NCBI GenBank assembly: GCA_033980235.1
Contig: CM067067.1
Span: forward strand, 310,001 to 374,000
Direction: 5' to 3'
From: Diadema setosum
Taxonomy: Eukaryota > Echinodermata > Echinoidea > Diadematoida > Diadematidae
DNA: 64,000 nucleotides
A model generated the notes under the pieces. That model saw only the letters and a program-made list of their open reading frames with translations. It made no database searches and had not been told where the DNA came from. A program made the position numbers and the translations under genes. Positions 11,590 to 23,624 of the stretch are shown here, in pieces. Numbering within the stretch: position 1 is the stretch's first letter; each line of letters starts with the position of its first letter.

Positions 11590-11935
11590 GGTACACTGTG
11601 CATATGTCTGTGATCACCAGCAACAGCTATAGTCCCCCTCCCCCCCCCATCCTCCCCCTTTCTCTCTCTCTCCCTCCCTCTCCATCTCTCCCTCTCTCTC
11701 CTCTATCTCTCCCTTTCTCTCTACCAATTTCTCCTTCCTCCTCTCCCTTGCTCTTTCTTGTGGACACACAATTTTTGCTGTAGGAAAAAAAAAATGAATG
11801 ACAGCGGCTGAAGGAAGGCTAAATTTGCTATTGTTTGAAAATATAACATGGGATTGTCTCCTTTCTTGAAAAGCATCAAATCATCATGGCGGTGCATTTT
11901 CTTGGTTCAAGAATACGTGAGAAATTTGATTTTTT
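11590..11935. repeat. Pyrimidine-rich tract and plain sequence
   Basis: Positions about 11633-11760 are almost entirely C and T with repeated CTCTCC words. The rest shows no gene. Confidence 0.7.
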
Positions 11936-12900
11936 TATGCCTTCACCACAAAGTTTGCCAAAGGCATTATGTTTTTCGGTTGTGATAGTGAAATAGTGAA
12001 AATTTCACTATTTCCCCCATATCTATGCATTGCTTGAAGATTTTTTTCTTGAAACTTGGTGTATACATGTAATACCAAATAAAGATTCTCCAGAGAAAGT
12101 TTAGAGTCATGAGGTCAAAGGTCAGAAGTCAAGTGAAAATGTTAAAATTTCCCTTTTTTTTCTCCATATCATGGAAAGGTTCAAGGTATCTTCATGGAAC
12201 TTAGTACATGTACTGACTAGCAGTGATTATCTAGGGAATTTGGGGGTCAAAGGTCAAGGTCAACCCCTCATAATTGCACTTTCCCCTCATATTTATGCAA
12301 TACTTGCTAAATTTTTCTTGAAACTTGATATGTACATGTACAACCCAATAGAAATCCTCTGGGAAGTTTCTTGCCCAAATGTCAAAGGTCAACTGAAAGT
12401 GCTAAATTTAATTTCTTCCTCCATATCTCAAAAATGACTCAAGGTATCATCATGAAACTTAATACATATCTATGCATGTTCTTCCTGAGAGTGATTCTCT
12501 TGGGAATATTAGGGTCATAGGGTCGAAGGTCCAGGGTCAAAGGCCAAGTTAAAATAAAAAACTTTACTATTAAGTATTTGATACTGAAATTACACTTTTT
12601 CTCCATACCTTGAACATTTCTCAATGCATAGACTTATAACAAAAAGAGGTCAAAAGTTAAGTAAAAATCCTCAAATCCCCAAATACAAGTGCTCTTCAAT
12701 AGGCAGTATAGCCATCCATCCAATTAAACTTACTTCAAGGAAAGTGAACATGCAACACATTTGTGACAAACCTGTCATTTTAATATTTTGCCAGTTATGT
12801 GAAACTCATCACACATTGTCGAGACATTGTACTATATACCTATAGGAGAACCATGCATTATGGCAGAGGCATACCAGTTGCCATAGCGACATTTCTAGTT
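11936..12900 (+). mobile_element. Hel-1 copy B
   Basis: The 5' hairpin is TATGCCTTCACC with AAAGGCATTATG. The interior carries AGGTCAAAGGTCA-type repeats and the phrase CAAGGTATCTTCATGGAACT. The 3' end is complete: GGCAGAGGCATACCAG, a hairpin containing GCCATAGCGAC, then ATTTCTAGTT. It is shorter than copy A because the first internal units are missing. Confidence 0.75.
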
Positions 12901-13189
12901 TTTCATATATCAGTTTGCATATAAAAATAAGCTACTATGTTGGTTATTTCATATGTGACCGTGCATCACATAACAAAAAGTCGCACCCCGCACCTGACTT
13001 ATTTTATTATTCTTGAGTTTGGGATCATAAATTGAACGGGAAAGTGGGTTTTCAGCAATTTTTCTACAACCTTTTTTGGTCGAGTAGTGTGACCACATTT
13101 TTCTTAGAGGCCCTGTTTCATTTCTTGAAAATCCTTTGCACACTCTCTCAATTCTAACAGCTTTTGAAAGGATGATGCTACTGCTTTAA

Positions 13190-13693
13190 CTCTTTATGTG
13201 CCATGGTGGAAATCCCCTGTATGCCACGTTATTCTGAGACACGAAGGTAGTCATGCTTCGAGAAAGAATTCTGTTTTTCCAATTTGTATAACTTCTACAA
13301 ATTTCTGTTAAGATGAGCATAATAGTAGGCAAAGTTAAAGAGGAATGCCAAGCTTTGTTTTGATATAAATTGTATGACGACTCTATTTTCAATTTTTCTT
13401 TTGAATTACTAGTTGCTACATTACTGTAAAGGCATGACTTTTGCACATAAAACTGTGACAGAAACTTATACGAGCAAATCTAGTTGGGAACATCGCTTGA
13501 TAGTCGATCACCACATAGAATGCAAGCGGTATATGAGAGGAACAAAAGCACGAGAAACGCTTTCATTGTGCCGCGGGATTAGCAGTAATTAGCGGTTTAT
13601 CGATCGGTCTTGGCGGCTTTGTTTGTTGAGCAGAATATGCGAAGTTGGCACGCCGTCGACTGAGTCGGACGTGTGAACGTGGCACACAAAGAG
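13190..13693. mobile_element. piggyBac-like miniature element flanked by TTAA
   Basis: TTAA at 13186-13189 and 13694-13697 flanks CTCTTTATGTGCCATGGTGG on the left and, in inverse, CTCTTTGTGTGCCACGTTCA on the right. TTAA duplication with a pyrimidine-rich CTTTGTGTGCC terminus is the standard piggyBac-type signature. There is no transposase frame, so it is non-autonomous. Confidence 0.7.
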
Positions 13694-13804
13694 TTAAGAG
13701 TTGACATTTATCATGAACAGAATGTGTTAATAGAGCACACTCAATTTCAGCTTAATTTGATAATCCCTTCATCGTTGTCGCTACAATGGTTTACATCCTG
13801 TTTT

Positions 13805-14943
13805 TATACCTCTGCCACGAAGTGTCGCCGGAGGCATTATGTTTTCGGGTTGTCCTTCCGTTCGTCCATCCGTAATGAATTTTGTAGACAGTGTAACTAA
13901 AAAACCGTTTAAGGTATCCTAATGAGACTTGGTATATGCGTGAGTGGACAAAGTTGTGCCTATCAACTTTTTGGGGCACATGCTCAAGGTCAAATGTCAA
14001 AAGGTCAGGGTCAAATGCTCAAAATTTCACTATTTCCCCCATATCTATGCAATGCCTGGAGGTTTTTTCTTGAAACATGGTGGATACATGTAATACCAAA
14101 TGAAGATTCTCCAGAGAGAGTTTCGAGTCATGAGGTCAAAGGTCAGAGGTCAAATGAAAATGTCAAAATTTCACTTTTTTCTCCATATCTTGGCAATGGT
14201 TCAAGCTATCTTTATGGAACTTAGTACATATGCATGTACTGACTGGTGGTGATTATCTAGGGAATGTGGGGGTCATGGGACAAAGGTCATGGGTCAGAGG
14301 TCAAGGTCAACTCCTCATAATTTCACTTTTCCCCTCATATCCAAATATAATACCTGCCCGATTTTTCTTGAAACTTGATATATACATGTATAACCCAATA
14401 GAGATTCTCTTGGAAGTTTCTTGCCCAAAGGTCAAAGGTCAAGTGAAAGTGCTAAATTTCATTTCTTGGTCCATATCTTGAAGGTGACTCAAGGTATCAT
14501 CATAAAACTTAGTACATATCTACAATTCTGCATCCATGTTCTACCTGACAGTGATTCTCTTGGGAATTTTAGGGTCATAGGGTCAAAGGTCAAGTTAAAA
14601 TGCAAAAAATTTACTATTTGATAGTGAAATTACACTTTTTCTCCGTACTTCGAAAGTTTAATCAATACGTAGACTTTTAAATAAAAGGGTCAAAAGTGAA
14701 GTAAAAATCCTTAAATCCCCTAATACCTGCACTCTTAGGCAGTATAGCCATCCATCCAATTAAACCTACAATGTAGTTCAAGGAAAGTGAACATTCGACA
14801 CATTTGTAACAAACCTGTCATTTTAATATTTTGCCAATTATGTGAAACTCATCACACATTGTCAAGACATTGTACTATAGACCTATTAGGAGAACCATGC
14901 ATTAAGGCGGAGGCATACCAGTCGCCATAGCAGCATTTCTAGT
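13805..14943 (+). mobile_element. Hel-1 copy C
   Basis: It starts TATACCTCTGCCACGAAGTG, with partner GGAGGCATTATG, and runs through five or six internal AGGTCA-rich units (near 13990, 14130, 14285, 14430 and 14580). It ends with GGCGGAGGCATACCAGTCGC and TTTCTAGTTT. The terminal hairpin has one changed base (GCAGCATT where other copies have GCGACATT). Confidence 0.8.
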
Positions 14944-14945
14944 TT

Positions 14946-15085
14946 GTCTCATTCATCGTGCAGCTAGCACAGCTTGGTAAAGATTAAGTGCTTGAATAGA
15001 CCCTGTACTTAACAGCCTCTTTTTTTCAGTTTAATTTCCCGAAGTGTGTGTTTTCTTTCCAATATTTAGATAGATTAGGAGAATC
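14946..15085. repeat. Dispersed repeat shared with the window's right edge
   Basis: CATTCATCG, GTAGCACAGCTTGG-like and ATAGACCCTGTACTT words, then GTGTGTGTTTTCTTTCC, recur in reverse orientation at 63872-64000. Similarity stops near 15085. It begins three bases after Hel-1 copy C. Confidence 0.55.
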
Positions 15086-15195
15086 CATTTGATTTGAGTT
15101 ATACATCATTTTAAAGCTTAGAGTCTGTTCTTTAGAATCTGCCCCTAACTAAAAATCCTTGCCTTGCCACTTTTAGTTGGTTTGTGGTGCAGGGT

Positions 15196-15267
15196 CAGTA
15201 TTAATGATTATTGTCGAGGGTATGTCACAGACAGTATTAATGATTATTGTCGAGGGTATGTCACAGA
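15196..15267. repeat. Perfect 36-bp tandem duplication
   Basis: The 36 bases beginning CAGTATTAATGATTATTG occur twice back to back without a mismatch. 36 is a multiple of three, so frames crossing it stay open. I see no sign that it is coding. Confidence 0.9.
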
Positions 15268-16186
15268 CAGAAAAGTCATTGCCATTCACTTTGTACAGTC
15301 TCGCTCAACATGGAGATTGGCGGCGATTACGTAATACCACATTCTATCACGACTTTCCATGATGGCCGCCTCTCCTGGGAAATTGAGGGTTTCCCTGACT
15401 GGCAGTAGTGAGATTTTGTGAGAATGGTTGGACAGACGAACAGATGGACTGACAATCTGAAAAAAGTAGTGCCTCTGACACCCTTCAGATGAAGGCATGA
15501 TTAATCTGTGTGGTTTGATTACTCAATTTAACAATGTATTTTGAGTACTTTGATCAGGGTCATATTTCTGGACAAATGTCTTAGTGCCATCACTATGGTG
15601 TGCATTGCTATAGGGCTGTACAGGACTGGAGTGCATTAGTTCTGATCTAAGGTAGATGTTGATTAAATATGAATGATCTAGGCAGCATGGCGTAAGTTGT
15701 GAAGACAGATCAGACAGTGACAATGTGAATTTCCAATCATTTTGTGGCAGGGGACACCCAATTGTGATGAGCTAGCCCTTTATGTCCCCAGACATTTTTT
15801 CATCAGTCCCAAATCTTGTCCTACATGTAGATGTAAAGTTTTCTCAAATTAACCCATTCAGGTGTGGCAATGTGCCTCAGTCCACCAGGAATGCTATGGT
15901 ATATGGTATTACAATAGGAATTTACATGTAGGTGGATTGGGTAATCTGTCTTCATTGACAACTGCTTTCCTGATGTCTGTGCCAATGAGCAAAGAAAGCA
16001 CTCCGGTAGTGTTCCAATTGGTGGACAAAGCATGTTAATTGTAACACATCACTCAAAACTGAGAGTTTCTGCCACATAGGCTTTATCCAGCATCTTTTTT
16101 TTTTTTTTGCTTGCCTGACCCATTCAGTGAGCTATTATGAGTCCAAATCATCCAAATACATTGTGCAGTGCGTATAAAAAAACACA
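15268..16186. other. No gene recognised
   Basis: Plain sequence with short frames only. Confidence 0.4.
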
Positions 16187-16335
16187 GGTAATCCAACTTT
16201 GGAGGGCTACTATTTCATAATAATATTGTCAGCTATGGAAAACACAATGCTGGTTGTGAGAAAAGGGGAACTCTTCCTCTTTCCATTGATGCCTTATTAT
16301 GTTGACAAATGTCATGCATGACTGAGTGCAGGACC

Positions 16336-16852
16336 TTTAAAGACAGTGATGACAAATTGCACGTTTTCCTAATTTGAGTGTTATCATGAAGAAACAATGA
16401 ATGTCTCACTGAATGAAAGTTTCCAAATCAATCGGCCAGCCTGCACTAATGCGGGTTTGTGTTTTAGGGTTTCCTACAACACTTTATGGTCCATGATCTT
16501 CAACATGGCCACCTGTCCGATGACTTGGCCTCTCCAACAAAGGCCAACCCAAAGAGTCGATTTTTCTCTGTTCATATTCAACACATAGCTCCCAGTGAAA
16601 AACCATGTCATGAATGTGAAGAGAGAAAAATGGATAATAGGTTAGTCTTTGTGGGAGGGACCAACTTATCAATAACATGACCATGTAAAAGGTTATAGAC
16701 TACAGAAGGTTAGAAGAATCCTTAAACAGGCTGGCCTGTTAATCTGACCGCGTTCATTGACAGATCACATCCATTCAGTGAGACATACATTGTTCCTTCA
16801 CAATAACACTCAAACTTGGAAAATGTGCAATTTGTTATTGTTGTCTTCAAAG
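16336..16852. mobile_element. Inverted-repeat element Q
   Basis: The left arm (GACAAATTGCACGTTTTCC, GAGTGTTATCATGAAG, AATGTCTCACTGAATG) and the inverse of the right arm (AACAAATTGCACATTTTCC, GAGTGTTATTGTGAAG, TATGTCTCACTGAATG) align over about 120 bp. GGCCAGCCTG marks the inner end of both arms. Confidence 0.6.
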
Positions 16853-17577
16853 GCATAATTTACCCCAGCATTAGTGCTTTATAATAGTTGTAAAATGTGA
16901 GTTAAGGATAGAAACAAGCAACGTAAAAATTTGAATTGGTAAAATTGATGTTTAGTAATGTTAATTATATACACAATGTGAACAATAGTTGTAATAAAAA
17001 TGTTTCCAGACTAAACCGTTTACAGTTACGGTTTATTGAGAAAAATACAGATATCTCCACATATTTTAGGCTTTAACACAAAAATTTTATATGATATGGT
17101 GTTGTTTGGTGCAACAGACCTACACATTATACGCATTAAAGGGTGTGTACAGTTCTGGTCGAGGTGAGGACTTAGCATTTAACGTTTTGCGAGATATTCA
17201 GAAACCACTCCATGAGATATCAAAGAGCATGTAATTCTAAGGGGTATTGAAAGTTTATTTGATGAAAATTGGTTTTGAAATGGCTGAGATGTGCAAAAAC
17301 AAGGTGAAACAAGTAGATTCTGCATGGCCTGTCGCCTTTTATTATTATTACTTTTTTGGATATCTCAGCCATTTGAAAATCAATTTTCATCGAATAAGCG
17401 TTAAATCCTTCTTAAAATTACATGCTCTTTCATATTTCATAAGAGGTTTCTCATTATCTTACTTTATGAATGTTCAAAACATGAATCCCCACCTCAACCA
17501 GTACTGCACAGTCCCTTTAAATGTCATATCTTGATTTTTTTTTTAAATCACTGTTCCCACAAGTAAACAGGACCTTT
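16849..17577 (+). mobile_element. Miniature element, family M, copy 2
   Basis: It starts AAGGCATAATTTACC and ends GTAAACAGGACCTTT, the inverted termini of the family. It is homologous to 48446-48931 in the opposite orientation. It is interrupted at 17139-17518 by a family P element. The uninterrupted sequence is preserved in the 48446 copy. Confidence 0.65.
17139..17518. mobile_element. Palindromic element, family P, copy 3, nested in family M
   Basis: The ends AAGGGTGTGTACAGTTCTGG and, in inverse, AAGGGACTGTGCAGTACTGG pair well. The flanks read GCATTA on the left and TAAATGTC on the right. The other family M copy reads GCATTAAATGTG without interruption, so the insertion is clean and duplicated TA (or TTAA, which cannot be told apart here). 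Confidence 0.7.
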
Positions 17578-17728
17578 CAAGTTTATATACTCTGTCATGC
17601 ATGAAATTTGTCAACATGATGAGATGTCAAAGTAAATACGGAGAGTTTCCCTTTCCTCCCAAGCAACATTGCACTCTCCATAGCTGACAATTATGAAATA
17701 GTAACCCTCCAAAGTTGGATTACATTCT

Positions 17729-18892
17729 TATGCCTCCGCCATGTAGTGGTGCCAGAGGCATTTGTTTTGGGGTTATCCGTCCGTCCTTCCATCCATCTGT
17801 CCGTCCTTCCCTCTGTAATCAAATTGTGGACAGCGTAACTAAAAAAACTTTTTAGGTATCTTAATGAAACTTAGCATGCATATGTATGAGGGGACGAAGT
17901 TGTGCTTATCAACTTTTGAGTGCGCATGCTCAAAGTCAAAGGTCAAAAGTTCAAGGTCAAATGCTCAAATTTTCAGTATTTCCCCCATATCTATGCAATG
18001 CCTGAAGAAATTTTCTTGAAACTTAGTGTATACATGTACTACCCAATTAAGGTTCTCTGGTAAGAGTTTCAGGTCATGAGGTCAAAGGTCAACTGTAAAT
18101 GTTCAAATGTTACTTTTTTCTCCATATATATCTTGAAAATGGTTCAAGCTGTCTTCATCATACACAGTGTGTATGCTTGTGCTGACTGGCAGAGATTATC
18201 TAGGGAATTTTGGGGTCATTAGGTCAAAGGTCATGGGGTCAAAGGTCACTGTCAACTCTTCAAAATTTGACTATTTCCCTCATAAACTGTATTTATGCAA
18301 CACCTGCAGGATTTTTAAAAACTTGGTGTATACATGTATTATCCAATAGACATTCTCTGGGAAGTCATTTTGCAAAAAAAAAAAAGGGTCAAAGGTCAAA
18401 AGGTCAAAGATCAAGTGAAAGTGCTGAACTTTACTTTTTCCTCCATATCTTGGAAGTGGCTCAAGTTGTCTTGAGACTTAGTACATACACATATATTTAT
18501 GCATGTTATGCCTGACAGTGACTCTCTTATGAAATTTAGGGTCTTAGTGTCAAAGGCCATGTGAAAATGGTAAAAATTTATTATTCAATACAGAAATTGC
18601 ACTTTTTCTCAATACCTTGAAAATCACTCAATGCATAAACTTATTAAAGGGTCAAAGTCAAGTAAAAGTCCTCAAATCCTCAATGCTCTCCCATTCATCC
18701 AATTAAACCTACATGTACGTTGTAGGTCAAGGAAGGTGAACATTCAACACAATTGTGACAAATATGTCATTTTATTATTTTGCCAATTATGGGAAACTGT
18801 CATCACACATTGTCCACATGTACTATAGACCTATTAGGAGAATCATGCATTATGGCGGAGGCATACCAGTCGCCATAACAATATTTCTAGTT
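17729..18892 (+). mobile_element. Hel-1 copy D
   Basis: It has the 5' hairpin (TATGCCTCCGCCATG with CAGAGGCATTTG), then a TCCGTCCTTCC run, AGGTCA-rich units near 17940, 18080, 18220 and 18390, and a 3' end with GGCGGAGGCATACCAG. The terminal hairpin is decayed (GCCATAACAATATTTCTAG). Confidence 0.75.
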
Positions 18893-19039
18893 TTGATATG
18901 CAGTGTATATTGCTTGTTGCTCATTGTCTGTGGTTGTGCATATTTCTTTTTTCCTCCAAATTTCCTGATACATGTAGTTTTGACAACAAATGACTGGAAT
19001 TGGGTGTGGGAGGGGGGTTTCCCCCCTCGCACGGTAAGA

Positions 19040-19780
19040 ACTTTTTGCATTTTGATGTTGTTCATGTAAATGGTGCAATTTGATGCATGTTTGTGCGCGT
19101 TTTATCGACAGTCCCACTTGTTTAAGGTAGCAGTATATTTTGATGTAGATTATTATTGAACAATTTGCCTGTAAAATGGTATAATTTAAATACACTTCTT
19201 GTATTAATTCTTTTCACTGAATAACATGAATGCGACTGAACCTGAGCGAGTGGAGCGAGCGAGGGGGGAGGGGAGGGTGTGGGAGGGGGGATGTCCCCCT
19301 CCCACGTGAGAACATTTTGCATTTTGACGTTGCAAATGGTGCAATTTCATGCATGTTTTTGCGCGTTTTATCAACGTGAAACAGTCCCACTTGTTTAAGG
19401 TAGCAGTATATTTTGATGTAGATTATTTTTGAAGAATTTGCCCATAAAATGGTATAATTAATATACACTTCTTGCATTTATTCTTTTCACTGAATATCAT
19501 GAAACTGACTGAACCCGAGCGAGCGGAGCGAGCGAAGGGGAGGGGAGGGTTTTGGAGGGGAGGGTTTTGGAGGGGGGTGTCCCCCCTCCCACGTTGAAAA
19601 CTTTTTGCATTTTGATGTTGCAAATGGTGCAATTTTATGCATGTTTTTGCGTGTTTTAACGAGTTGAAACAGTCCCACTTGTTTAAGGTTGCAGTATATT
19701 TTAGTGTAGATTATTATTGAACAATTTGCCTATAAAATGGTATCATTTAAATTATCTTCTTGTATCAATTCTTACACTGA
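19040..19780. repeat. Tandem repeat of about 280 bp, three degenerate units
   Basis: TTTTGCATTTTGATGTTG and the following AATGGTGCAATTT start units near 19043, 19315 and 19603. Each unit includes CAGTCCCACTTGTTTAAGG, and two of them also carry GAGCGAGCGGAGCGAGCGA, near 19245 and 19520. A GGGAGGG...CCCTCCCAC palindrome separates the units. Confidence 0.75.
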
Positions 19781-19849
19781 ATATCATGAACGCTGTCTGT
19801 TCAGCAATCAAACAGAAAAAGCATGCACACGAGGATGTAGATAGGGGCA

Positions 19850-20756
19850 TATTCCCTCCCACACAAAGGTGATTTTTTTTTCGTTTTCAGACCTGAAATT
19901 CAGCAATCTGGTGAATTTTTTGGTGCAATACTTTTTCATCGAAATGTTAAAATCGCGGAATTTAGCTCTTATTCCGAATGTGCATCATCTGTGTGTATGT
20001 ACAAAGTCTAGTGAGGTACAGCTTAGGGGAAGGGCGATTCCCCCTCCCGCTCGCGGAGCTTTTGCGTTTTTAGATTGAACTAAAGCGATCTGGGGTACAC
20101 TTTTTGTGGAAAATTCAGAAATTGTCATTCCCAAAAATGTACAAAGTCTATAGTGGGTAACAAGCAATGAATGGGTGGCAAGATACCTCTCCCATATTCA
20201 AGGGACCTCTTTTTTTCAGTTTTAAGCTTTTAGAACTGAAATTCAACAATCTGGCACACACTTTTGTTGGAATATCTGGAAATTTGTCAATCAGAAGAGA
20301 AGTGTAGGAAGTCTGTGGAAGGAGATTCTGTATAATTTTCTGATTCCAGTTTAACGTTTTGGTGCGCACATTTTGTGTCATATTTGGAAAACTGTTTATG
20401 TTCAAAGTGTAGCCACAGTCTACTTCTATATGCATGGCGGGGGGGGGGGGGGGGGGAGGGGTGGGCGAGCAGGGAGAAGGCGAGGGCGAGTCTTATCTCC
20501 ATCCTTCCCTTACTATGGAGCTTTTGAGATATCTCGTATACGCATATTTGATGGAATATTTGGGAAATCACAAAAAAAAAAAATGATGGGGGGGGGGGTG
20601 GAGACTGAGGGAGGAAAGGGTCAATTAAAAGAGGAAATTCCCCTTGTACATGAGTGAACTTTGAGTTTTCGGAATATAAGTGTTAAGTCTTGTGCACTCA
20701 GAATTATTCATAATTTTGGGTAAATCTAAAAAGTGCACTAACCCATACCAAAAAAG
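19850..20756. repeat. Decayed GGGAGG/CCCTCCC units and homopolymers
   Basis: It continues the preceding array in degenerate form, with AAATTCAGCAATCTGG-type words near 19896 and 20230. G runs occur at 20438-20457 and 20590-20599. No coding sequence is recognisable. Confidence 0.45.
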
Positions 20757-21180
20757 AATACCATCCGATAGCCATCCGATGATCATCCGATGGTTATCGG
20801 ATAGCATTTGGGCAGTGATTTGGTAGCTATCAGCAATCACCCGCTACCTGATGTCTTCCTGATAGTTTCTAACCCAGTTATCAGCAAGACATCGGCTAGC
20901 TGATGGCCAATCGATAACTATCAGGAGCACATCAGCAAACTTGGTTTTTGAAACAGCTTCTCACCTAACCATCAGGAAGACATCGGGTAGCTGATGTCTT
21001 TCTGATCGTTTCTAACCCAGTTATCGACAAGACATCGGCTAGCCGATGGCCAATTGATAACTATCAGGAGCACATCAGCAAACTCGGTTTTTTAAACAGC
21101 TTCTCACATAACCATCGGGAAGACATCAGGTAGCTGATGTCTTACTGATGACAAAGCATCAACCATCAAGATGACATTGG
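20757..21180. repeat. CCATCCGAT-rich palindromes and a 143-bp tandem pair
   Basis: It begins with CCATCCGATAGCC words and their inverse GGTTATCGGATAGC. It then has two copies of a 143-bp unit, marked by AACCCAGTTATC at 20871 and 21014, each containing GACATCGGCTAGC and GAGCACATCAGCAAAC. It is related to the array at 22890-23620. Confidence 0.65.
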
Positions 21181-22429
21181 CAAATAAAAACAGTTATCAG
21201 GAAGCCATCAGAAAACTTGTAGTTTCAAAAATCTGATCATTTGTATCACCAGGAAGACATCAGCAAACATAGTCTTTGAAACCAGGAGTTCATATACAAT
21301 ATATATTTGTGTGTCATTAAGAAAATTTATGGGCCAGGCCAAGAGACTGGGGGAGAGACTGTATGGGGTGATGATGACCTTGTGGTTAGACCAATGAGGT
21401 GCCCACCTCCCTGGTTAAACCAGCTTTGAAATAACCGTTGGCCATCATCATTCCTACACCACTCCATGCACAACTCCAGTAGGGTCTGTGTCTCTCCTCC
21501 ATCATTCTTATCAGCAGGTAAGCAAGTTTCTCATTTTATCCCACATTTTAATGTCACACAGTAACAGAATGTCCTAACTTTGTGTGAAAACTGAAGAGCC
21601 TGCAATTATGGTGGATCAAGTGTAGCTGCAATGTTCAGTATGAGCCTTATATTAGTAGTATCCAGTGTCAGCTAGAAGATGATGAATCGAACATGATTAC
21701 CCGGTACCAACTGAATGGTGAGTGATTGTGAACCCGCGAGATGTTAATGGTAGTCTCTAAAAGGACCAAGCAATGTTACATAGTATCAGGAGTAGAGCCT
21801 AAACGTTTTTGCATCGGAAATTGTGTCAATTAACTCCTGCCATGTGATATGTTAAGCTCCATGAGACATATTTACGCAAATTACTATGAGTGGGACTGTG
21901 TGTGTTAGTGCAGTGGATATATACCTGCGCGATGGTAAGTCTTATACCGATCGGACTTTGAGATATTTGTGGGAATTAAGTGCTTTATATATAGTACCGG
22001 TACTAGTAGGCCTATATATCTCTATGAACCAAGACGATAGAGTCTCCGCGTGGATTGTGGCAGTGACATATTGAAAATTGATCTTAACAGAGATTCCTGC
22101 AGAAAGGTGCTGACTTCGTGTGACCGGATACACCAGCCAGAAATTGTCCTATTACTATAACGTACAAGGATTGTGATGTGGTTGGATGCATGCGGATTTC
22201 TTCATTTGATTTTACATGATGGAGCAGCTACAGCCTCCCCAACAGCTTGAATTTGAATCTACAGCTAATCTTCCATGAGAATGGACAGTGGAAAGAGGAA
22301 TTCCTGCTACCGGTACTAATGTTTCTCAAGCAATTATGGATGGGAAAACTGAGCAAATCAAAGTTCAGATACCCAAATACCGTACCTGATGTTGGCCAAG
22401 AGGTCATGAGGTACCAGATGGTCATCAAG
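21181..22429. other. No gene recognised; one splice-donor-like site
   Basis: This lower-copy-looking sequence contains CAGCAGGTAAGCAAG near 21513, a good match to a 5' splice site. It is preceded by a mixed stretch without a recognisable protein. An untranslated exon is possible but cannot be shown. The short frames here match nothing known to me. Confidence 0.3.
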
Positions 22430-22788
22430 CAGGGGCGGATCTAGCTTTTTATAAAGGAGGGGGTTGGGGGCGGTATGCGAGGGAGCGTAGCGACCGAGCC
22501 CGAGCGAGCGGAGCGAGCGAGGGGGGGGGGGGGAGGGTGTGGGAGGGGGGTGTCCCCCCTCCCACAGTAGGGAGAATTTTTGAAAATCTGTGTGTGAAAA
22601 TGGCGTTTTCTTGCATCTAAAACACCACTATTTTTGGCATAGAGGTCATTGCCATAAATAGAAAAAAAAATAAAATTACAAGTTTAAAAATATAAGATAA
22701 AAAAAATTGTCCCCAGATTTTTTTTTTTTTTTTTTTTTTTGGGGGGGGGGTTGCAACCCCCCCAACCCCCCCTCTAGATCCGCTTCTG
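22430..22788. mobile_element. hAT-like miniature element with CAGGGGCGGATC end
   Basis: The left end CAGGGGCGGATCTAG and the inverse of the right end (CAGAAGCGGATCTAG) pair. TCAAG is duplicated exactly on both flanks (22425-22429 and 22789-22793). The interior has GAGCGAGCGGAGCGAGCG, a GGGAGGG/CCCTCCC palindrome, and a T then G homopolymer. The 5-bp duplication is shared with 55391-55580 and fits the hAT5 group described for some animals. The superfamily call is an inference. Confidence 0.65.
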
Positions 22789-22889
22789 TCAAGCCTGCAG
22801 AAGAGACTCTTCAGAGTGTGTTCGAAATGTACCCATCAGCAAGCCATTGTGGGTGGCTGGTATGTACAGGTGTGTTATACATCCATATA

Positions 22890-23620
22890 TAGTGCTATCA
22901 GCCATCGGAAAATGTACCCATGTATCGGAAAGCCATTGGCAAATGTATACCCATCAGCAAGCCATCGGGAAATTTACCCATCAGCAAGCCATCGGGAAAT
23001 TGACCCATCAGCAAGCCATCGGGAAATTCACCCATCAGCAAGCCATCGGGAAATGTACTCATCAGCAAGCCATCTGCTAGCGGATGGCTTGCTGAAGGTA
23101 ACTAATTTGCATGTGAAATTGCCATCCGATAGCCATCGGATAACCACCAGATAGCCATCGGATGGCCAGTAGGTATAGCGATCCGCAGTGCTCTCAGCAA
23201 GCCATCAAGAAATGCACCCATCGGCAAGCCATCGGGAAATTTACCATCAGCAAGCCATCGGGAAATTTACCCATCAGCAAGCCATCTGCTAGCGGATGGC
23301 TTGCTGATGGTAACTAATTTGCATGTGAAATTGCCATCCGATAGCCATCGGATAACCACCGGATAGCCATCGGATGGCCAGTAGGTATAGCCATCCGCAG
23401 TGCTATCAGCAAGCCATCGGGAAATGTACCCATCGGCAAGCCATCGGGAAATGTACCCATCAGCAAGCCATCGGGAAATGTACCCATCAGCAAGCCATCT
23501 GCTAGCCGATGGCTTGCTGATGGTAACTAATTTGCATGTGAAATTGCCATCCGATAGTTATCGGATGGCATAGCATCGGATAGCTATCGGATGGCCTGCA
23601 GATGGCCATCTGCAGACCAC
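22890..23620. repeat. Satellite: 27-bp subunits in 213-bp higher-order units
   Basis: GCCATCGGGAAAT starts at 22961, 22988, 23015 and 23042, an exact 27-bp spacing. A palindromic marker CTGCTAGCGGATGGCTTGCT recurs at 23073, 23286 and 23499, an exact 213-bp spacing. Each unit ends with TTGCCATCCGATAGCCATCG-type inverse words. Reading frames such as the one over 22816-23154 are open only because 27 is divisible by three. Confidence 0.85.
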
Positions 23621-23624
23621 ATTT

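Larger units (their letters stand above)
16187..17723. mobile_element. Outer long-inverted-repeat element with nested insertions
   Basis: About 150 bp at each end are inverted copies: GGTAATCCAACTTTGGAGGG and GTCAGCTATGGA on the left, CCATAGCTGAC and CCCTCCAAAGTTGGATTAC on the right. Between the arms lie three more elements (16336-16852, 16849-17577 and 17139-17518), the last of which is inside the second. No coding capacity is seen. A Hel-1 copy begins five bases to the right. Confidence 0.6.

Noticed and set aside
22816..23154. Protein with a 9-residue repeat
   Set aside because: A 27-bp satellite keeps all frames in phase. The repeat is equally open in another frame and shows no coding bias.
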